Origin: Alviniconcha marisindica
Taxonomy: Eukaryota > Mollusca > Gastropoda > Provannidae
Reading direction: 5' to 3'
Assembly (NCBI GenBank): GCA_018857735.1
Contig: JABMCL010002111.1
Coordinates: forward strand, 30,001-94,000
DNA: 64,000 nt
Positions 62,597 through 64,000 of this stretch are shown here, one piece after another. Each line of letters starts with the position of its first letter. Position 1 is the first letter of the stretch. The translations under genes and the position numbers were made by a program. The notes below the pieces were generated by a model. It saw only the letters and a program-made list of their open reading frames with translations. It made no database searches and was not told the DNA's origin.

Positions 62597-63574
62597 GTGA
62601 CAAAAAACACAAACTTCCAATCTTACAAGATGATGGAACAGTGACAAATTCCTCAAAATTATGAACAAGCAACATGCTGCAAATAATAATAATAAAACTT
62701 AAAAGTATTTGTAAAGTCCAAAATCTTGTCCCTAGAGACTATTCTAAGTGCATATATATGCACATACATGCACACGCACACACACACCCACATGCACACA
62801 CACAGGCAACAGCACACACAAGCATTCTGACAATACAAATATACACAGCCCCCACCCAAAATGGGCATGAAATGGAGACTAGAGATGGATAAAGACAGCA
62901 GCATGGAACAGAAGACATGGCAGGTCTACAATTTTGGGAAAAGAAATGTTTTTAGATTAGATTTGAATGAGTCCAGAAAGGGTTTCTGTCGGAGGGGAAG
63001 GGGAAGGTCATTCTATGCTGATGGACCAAAAGCAGAAAAGGCGTGGGAACCAAGAGTGGAGAGGAATGTGGAGATTAAGAGTATCAGAAGCAGAGTGGAG
63101 AGGAATGTGGAGATTAAGAGTATCAGAAGTAGAGTGGAGAGGAATGTGGAGATTAAGAGTATCAGAAGTAGAGTGGAGAGGAATGTGGAGATTAAGAGTA
63201 TCAGAAGCAGTGGAGAGGAATGTGGAGATTAAGAGTATCAGAAGCAGAGTGGAGAGGAATGTGGAGATTAAGAGTATCAGAAGCAGTGGAGAGGAATGTG
63301 GAGATTAAGAGTATCAGAAGTAGAGTGGAGAGGAATGTGGAGATTAAGAGTATCAGAAGCAGAGTGGAGAGGAATGTGGAGATTAAGAGTATCTGAAGCA
63401 GTGGAGAGTATTGGAGGGCCGGGTGTGTGACACACTGGCAGCAATGGATGAGGTGGGGGTGGGATGGGGAAGCAAAAAAAGAATCAAAACCCCAGCTGAC
63501 CAGAGCGAGAACATTGAGGAACTCCCGTGTGTCAAACTGAAGCAACGTCCTCAGATGTGGGTAGGCAGGCTCAC
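38592..63574 (-). CDS. VPS8: VPS8, CORVET complex subunit (3' 18 exons, partial at 5')
   Basis: VPS8 is the CORVET-specific subunit that helps tether Rab5-positive early endosomes before fusion; it acts on the cytosolic face of endosomes. I joined 18 minus-strand exons: 63501-63574, 62454-62488, 60484-60550, 58133-58225, 57205-57344, 56045-56129, 54573-54811, 53899-54055, 50552-50641, 47192-47255, 46680-46777, 46419-46500, 44809-44891, 43439-43519, 42551-42726, 41827-42031, 39585-39653, 38592-38717. All have GT/AG borders and consistent phases, giving 653 residues and a TAA stop. Recognition rests on conserved stretches such as LFTFLARQ, ALWFPLLEA and ATAYLLEKAGDIQGAF, a C-terminal RING finger (CNLC, CGHCYHEPC, CYLC) and the tail FRLRLAPPPP. 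Human VPS8 is about 1,430 residues, so this is roughly the C-terminal 45%; the WD-repeat N-terminal half lies past 64000. Introns are packed with minisatellites and LINE fragments. Homology was judged from memory of the family, not by a search. Confidence 0.94.
39255..39585. repeat. Array copying the VPS8 exon q donor (4 extra copies)
   Basis: Units of 50-70 bp with AGAGAGAGATGCTTACCC, which on the minus strand is the donor GGGTAAGCATCTCTCTC. The copies sit near 39323, 39393, 39462 and 39512; the real donor is at 39583-39584. Between them lie GAAGCAGGAATCACATGATA and CACACAACGTTGTAGACTCA. Confidence 0.92.
39585..39653 (-). CDS. VPS8: VPS8 exon q
   Basis: 69 nt, 23 codons: MSLDPHHVMAFENMRRAMKT then PSR, corresponding to the LDPxxxxAF segment of VPS8. 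The donor GTAAGCATCTCTC is copied four more times in the array at 39280-39580, downstream in the intron. Confidence 0.92.
39848..40095. mobile_element. Palindromic MITE-like element
   Basis: Arms of about 65 bp: TTATTAGGACACAAACACAA...TCAGGGTAATCCCCTTT on the left and AGGGGATTATCCTGAAAA...TTGTGTTTGGGTCCTAATAA on the right. A 10-base direct repeat, TGCCAGGCTC, lies outside at 39784-39793 and 40102-40111 and may be a target duplication, although the left one sits about 55 bases from the arm. Confidence 0.75.
40110..40330 (+). mobile_element. LINE ORF2 fragment
   Basis: Reads HITPMLHYLHWLPNEQKIEY (the H..P.L..LHWLP..RI.YK motif), then across stops PSDLHL, TPSQKLRSSADIR. Located in the VPS8 intron between exons q and p. 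Confidence 0.82.
40425..40684. repeat. 66-bp triplicate ending in poly-C
   Basis: TGGATCATGGCTTCGCTCCA, GCCACACTGCTCTACAGGGA and GGCCTGTATGATTGTTTTGT, three times, then a C-rich run at about 40669-40683. Confidence 0.9.
41025..41352. repeat. 25-bp minisatellite
   Basis: Unit CACCATCCCACACCAACACA plus CTGAT with internal deletions, about 13 units. Confidence 0.92.
41827..42031 (-). CDS. VPS8: VPS8 exon p, second half of RING finger
   Basis: 205 nt. After completing Arg it reads CGHCYHEPCLRAVGSIHVLD and then CYLC, giving C-x2-C ... C-x-H-x2-H-x2-C ... C-x2-C (C3H2C3). A basic Ser-rich linker follows, ending VQAKE in phase 0. Confidence 0.95.
42085..42235 (+). mobile_element. LINE ORF2 C-terminal fragment
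   Basis: Reads TWNQPLSVRHATPVNSFKSS and LKTFLFSRIF; directly followed by a (GA)n tract. Inserted between the two VPS8 exons that encode the RING finger. Confidence 0.8.
42240..42400. repeat. (GA)n/(GACA)n microsatellite
   Basis: GA tract passing into GACAGA and GACA units; starts at the end of the LINE fragment. Confidence 0.95.
42551..42726 (-). CDS. VPS8: VPS8 exon o, first half of RING finger
   Basis: 176 nt starting TLMTTCKNLLYHDLYVHLRS. It supplies the first RING zinc pair (CNLC) and ends GVIVF plus two bases of Arg; the codon is completed by exon p to give VIVFRCGH. The donor is GTACTG. Confidence 0.94.
43439..43519 (-). CDS. VPS8: VPS8 exon n
   Basis: 81 nt, phase 0 at both ends, reading DPAYNTGKFGEIKDLIIGML and ENYNYEE. 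It matches the GEIxxLIxGMLxxxNYE segment of VPS8. The donor is GTCAGT. Confidence 0.94.
43840..44400 (+). mobile_element. LINE ORF2 C-terminus with (GT)n in 3' UTR
   Basis: Reads TLCIAHVKTKTFGHLAFSCA and VPSVWNSLPSEIRHIRSK, then a stop, a (GT)n at 44158-44230 and an A/T-rich tail with CATTATTATCATTAC near 44390. Same architecture as the element at 29787-30260. Confidence 0.85.
44809..44891 (-). CDS. VPS8: VPS8 exon m
   Basis: 83 nt. Two bases complete His, then FKDMTHHVLNSMMGYIAPPD and MLQKIMQ, phase 0. The acceptor is GACCTTTTCCAG. It lies between a LINE/(GT)n block and a 35-bp array. Confidence 0.93.
44925..45165. repeat. 35-bp minisatellite (about 7 units)
   Basis: Unit CACCAATCATAACTCAGTAA plus TGAAGATTATTTTT, degenerate. 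Confidence 0.88.
45170..46170. repeat. 28-bp minisatellite with degenerate left half
   Basis: The right part (45650-46110) is about 17 clean units of CTGAATGTTTGACACTGCTC plus TTGCTAAC. The left part is related ATCTGACACTGACACTTGCTGTCCTGA units of 28-35 bp. Confidence 0.95.
46419..46500 (-). CDS. VPS8: VPS8 exon l
   Basis: 82 nt reading ALWFPLLEAIMAPQRKLKDI and then TEKSYLD plus one base of His. ALWFPLLEAxMAPQ is nearly identical to vertebrate VPS8. The acceptor is TTAAATCTTCAG and the donor GTGAGT. Confidence 0.95.
46680..46777 (-). CDS. VPS8: VPS8 exon k
   Basis: 98 nt. Two bases complete Glu, then VEVFFSKVELELYVVVQLCQ and RNSGKMDKTARE, phase 0. LCQRNS is conserved in VPS8. The donor is GTAGGT. 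Confidence 0.93.
46800..47180. other. Unique VPS8 intron sequence
   Basis: No recognised element; ordinary intron between exons j and k. Confidence 0.4.
47192..47255 (-). CDS. VPS8: VPS8 exon j
   Basis: 64 nt reading NLQTNLKQVIQVLQGAESKP, then A plus one base of Glu. The acceptor is TTCTTGTTGCAG and the donor GTCAGT. It sits just outside the 2.85-kb 35-bp array. Confidence 0.88.
47360..50215. repeat. 35-bp satellite with higher-order structure, 2.85 kb
   Basis: About 80 units alternating three types: GACACAACCCTTCCCATGAC, GATGCACACTTCCCACGACA and GACACAGCCCTTCC, each followed by AAGTCACTGTCTAT/CCAT. Multi-unit blocks recur, for example CAGCCCTTCCCACGACAAGT then CATTTCCCATGATGCACACT at about 47707, 48017 and 48763. 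It fills most of the intron between VPS8 exons i and j. Confidence 0.97.
50552..50641 (-). CDS. VPS8: VPS8 exon i
   Basis: 90 nt, phase 0 at both ends, reading ICRKHKVSEATAYLLEKAGD and then IQGAFGILLQ. ATAYLLEKxGDIxGAF is a VPS8 signature. The acceptor TTCTGTAACAG and the first 18 exon bases recur in the flanking 54-bp array. Confidence 0.95.
50635..51050. repeat. 54-bp array copying the VPS8 exon i acceptor (about 8 units)
   Basis: Unit CTTGTGCCTGTGGCATATCT plus GTTACAGAAGCACATCAGCA and AATGTCACAAACAT. The first unit is the real exon edge (CTTGTGCTTGCGGCATAT|CTGTTACAG). The right end decays by small deletions. Confidence 0.93.
51080..53335. repeat. 44-bp satellite (about 50 units), 2.25 kb
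   Basis: Unit ACTGTCTGTGTGTGTGCACT plus CCAAAGTAACACTGTCAAATCACT. The centre is almost identical from unit to unit; the left edge shows scattered single-base deletions. It directly follows the 54-bp array in the same intron. Confidence 0.97.
53520..53775. repeat. 31-bp minisatellite (about 8 units)
   Basis: Unit GGCAGCAATGGCCGACAGTG plus GGGAGGTATCA, nearly perfect. Confidence 0.95.
53899..54055 (-). CDS. VPS8: VPS8 exon h
   Basis: 157 nt. The first base completes Arg, then it reads ESNSSAINPDKQINLDPDIM and ends EGYRLEETLQ in phase 0. The acceptor is ATGGTGGACAG. It matches the YRLEET segment of VPS8. Confidence 0.92.
54120..54572. other. Unique VPS8 intron sequence
   Basis: Intron between exons g and h with a short poly-C/(CA)n near 54320-54372. 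Nothing else recognised. Confidence 0.4.
54573..54811 (-). CDS. VPS8: VPS8 exon g
   Basis: 239 nt, the longest exon seen. It reads YHAFSFITSILQTMGYSEAE, passes through HLEDLVSIDCRQAAT and ends FLQGIMAY plus two bases of Arg. The acceptor CATTGTGTGTGCAG is the edge unit of a 42-bp array at 54812-55510, so the real acceptor is one of about 15 near-identical copies. Confidence 0.93.
54812..55510. repeat. 42-bp array copying the VPS8 exon g acceptor (about 15 units)
   Basis: Unit GTACTGCACACACACAATGA plus GACATGACAGGCCTGTATCACT. On the minus strand each unit carries CATTGTGTGTGTGCAG|TAC, the same as the authentic acceptor at 54812-54813. Two subfamilies (GAAAGG/TATTACTGTACAG on the left, GACAGG/TATCACTGTACTG on the right). 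A final unit near 55470-55515 is inverted. Confidence 0.95.
55575..55945 (+). mobile_element. LINE ORF2 fragment with deletion
   Basis: Reads LSKLDYCNRLLSGCPFYLLS and GLQKVQNS, then in another frame ARTDYKLSTLCHNFL and VYLTSQCRPLPGS. Frameshifted and internally deleted. Confidence 0.85.
56045..56129 (-). CDS. VPS8: VPS8 exon f
   Basis: 85 nt. The first base completes Phe, then it reads YRVCEFLYEKRREYHNILQ and ends CYIKDPARR in phase 0. The donor is GTGAGT. A VPS8 solenoid segment. Confidence 0.94.
56146..56830. other. Intron with a degenerate repeat and AAT/(CA)/(GA) tracts
   Basis: A loose repeat around GAAAACTGAGAGATCTATGA and CATANTGGATAGGCCACTGA occurs on both sides of a block. The block has (AAT)n, TTCTTATAAAGCGCTGTTCTC (a dispersed-element tail motif) and CA/GA runs. 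Confidence 0.5.
56831..57200. other. Unrecognised, possibly transposon-derived
   Basis: A GC-richer stretch with short open frames on both strands (for example 56827-57078 plus); no conserved motif seen. It lies in the VPS8 intron between exons e and f. Confidence 0.3.
57205..57344 (-). CDS. VPS8: VPS8 exon e
   Basis: 140 nt reading VLEFLSNPTDESRHEERQQ, then AGGLAQFDETRLLRLAEKAK. It ends with two bases of a Phe codon at a GTAAGC donor. This is alpha-solenoid sequence typical of VPS8. Confidence 0.94.
57346..58125. other. Unique VPS8 intron sequence
   Basis: Includes a direct duplication of GAAAxTACAGCTCACTxTCTA (57973 and 58033) and a (CA)n at 58060-58094. No gene. Confidence 0.4.
58133..58225 (-). 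CDS. VPS8: VPS8 exon d
   Basis: 93 nt, phase 0 at both ends. It reads PTQVGVLFTFLARQMARH and continues to NRVLFEQ. FTFLARQ is strongly conserved in VPS8. The acceptor is GTGTGTTGCAG and the donor GTCAGA. Confidence 0.93.
58390..59310. repeat. 12-bp-core satellite with a 60-bp higher-order unit
   Basis: Built from GACATCCTACAA and relatives; heterogeneous to about 58960. A homogeneous five-copy block of about 60-62 bp follows (GTGACATCCCACAAATTATA, TACTACAAGTGGCACCCTAT, AAGTGACATCCTACAAATGA). Confidence 0.93.
59455..60220. repeat. 41-bp minisatellite (about 19 units)
   Basis: Unit ATGCATCTAGCCTAACTGGC plus TGTTTTGAATGGTATTTCTGT, with some units lacking ATGCATCT. It is followed by a LINE-like A/T-rich tail (ATAAGCATACCATTATTACTG). 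Confidence 0.95.
60484..60550 (-). CDS. VPS8: VPS8 exon c
   Basis: 67 nt reading IQKRQRVVDILLQVMVESIG and ending FS in phase 0 before GTAAGT. The acceptor TTTGTTCCAG lies about 20 bases from the edge of a 25-bp tandem array (60570-60895). Confidence 0.88.
60570..60895. repeat. 25-bp minisatellite (about 13 units)
   Basis: Unit AAAGGTCAACCAACACTATA plus AACACC; it starts about 20 bases upstream (in gene sense) of the VPS8 exon c acceptor. Confidence 0.92.
60896..61270. other. Unique VPS8 intron sequence
   Basis: AT-rich, nothing recognised. Confidence 0.4.
61290..62035. repeat. 102-bp tandem repeat (about 7 units)
   Basis: Unit spans GACCAATGCATGACTAGACC, AATACCAATGGATGACCATA, GACCAATGGTGACTGTGGTA and TGATCTTGGGGAGTGTGTGA. 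The 34-codon period leaves a 241-codon minus-strand frame open, judged not a gene. Confidence 0.95.
62036..62450. other. Unique VPS8 intron sequence
   Basis: A few degenerate pieces of the 102-bp unit at both ends; otherwise unremarkable. Confidence 0.4.
62454..62488 (-). CDS. VPS8: VPS8 exon b
   Basis: 35-nt mini-exon reading AFEEPEFNDEA plus two bases of a Gly codon. The acceptor is TGCATTTTTCAG and the donor GTAAGA. The shared codon GG|G is completed by the next exon. Confidence 0.87.
63050..63405. repeat. 39/36-bp minisatellite (about 9 units)
   Basis: Unit AGTGGAGAGGAATGTGGAGA plus TTAAGAGTATCAGAAGCAG; units without GAGT are 36 bp. Open frames on both strands follow from the triplet period. 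Confidence 0.95.
63501..63574 (-). CDS. VPS8: VPS8 exon a (first seen in window)
   Basis: 74 nt. The first two bases complete a codon from an exon outside or undetected in the window. It then reads EPAYPHLRTLLQFDTREFLN and continues to LAL, ending in phase 0 at a GTCAGC donor. The acceptor is TCTATGTGCAG. Confidence 0.88.
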
Positions 63575-63599
63575 CTGCACATAGACCAGTCGCTCACTT

Positions 63600-64000
63600 A
63601 TTTAATGATGCAATGCGCGAAGCATGCTCATGGCAGCAGTTAGCACATCGTGACGTGCTTGCATACGTGCGTGTGCATGAACGTTACCCCGACCCCCAAA
63701 CATACATACACACAGAGAAAAAATGGCAGACTACAAGTAAATTCATGGCACTGTTTATGAGGTCATCACTATCTTTCATACTTTCATAACCCTTATTATC
63801 ATATTTCCTCTTGTTTCATCATTATGTTTTCAAAATTGACTGACATCCTCATTTTCACCCTTTTCAAAAGACATTTCTGGTTTGGGCTGATTGTTTTTTC
63901 TGATGAAGATGATGATGATGATGATTTAGAAGAAAGGTGTGAGGTGTGAAACAGGCACCAACTTTCAGGGTGATTCTTGGTGTGCAGACTTGTGATGCAC
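63600..64000. other. 5' flank inside VPS8, no exon recognised
   Basis: Includes a short (GAT)n near 63901-63925. The exon preceding 63574 in VPS8 was not identified here and is presumably beyond the window. Confidence 0.4.

Overview
This is a eukaryotic, intron-rich, very repeat-dense window. It contains no bacterial-style operons, no complete compact genes and no CRISPR. tRNA-headed SINEs with a (TTAC)n tail, many RTE/Jockey/I-like LINE remnants, long (GT)n, (CA)n, (GA)n and poly-G tracts and dozens of intronic minisatellites suggest a lophotrochozoan, most likely a marine gastropod mollusc. That placement is inference from genome style and is not proven by any single gene. Two split genes are convincing, both on the minus strand. 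(1) Positions 566-14653 hold eight exons of a leucine-rich-repeat protein. A Ser/Arg-rich N-terminal exon at 14425-14653 is followed by LRR exons at 13195, 11898, 8973, 7982, 6331, 5367 and, after at least one unseen exon, 566-689. All seven junctions between the first seven exons are phase-consistent. I cannot name the orthologue. (2) Positions 38592-63574 hold the last 18 coding exons (about 653 residues plus the stop) of VPS8, the CORVET endosomal tethering subunit. They include its C-terminal C3H2C3 RING finger and a C-terminus ending in a Pro-rich tail. Every junction is phase-consistent, and the N-terminal half lies beyond 64000. The two genes are not functionally linked by anything visible. 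Between them (about 14.7-38.5 kb) lies a transposon- and satellite-rich region. It has three tRNA-derived SINEs (two with clear target-site duplications), a LINE ORF1 with a 2A-like NPGP motif and an expanded coiled-coil repeat, a RNase H LINE remnant and a mariner-like transposase remnant. The mariner remnant carries two nested insertions: a 632-bp Harbinger-type foldback MITE with a TTA duplication, and a 178-bp SINE-like insert with a 13-bp duplication. There is also a 2.1-kb TTAA-bounded element and one GC-rich candidate single-pass membrane protein ORF (26271-27026, minus) joined to a 48-bp minisatellite. The most unusual pattern is that several intronic minisatellites are built from exon edges. 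Arrays at 13.3-13.9 kb, 39.3-39.6 kb, 50.64-51.05 kb and 54.8-55.5 kb repeat the adjacent splice site, sometimes with exon sequence, so real splice sites sit beside 4 to 15 near-identical decoys. Nearly all other long ORFs in the window are products of tandem repeats and are rejected.
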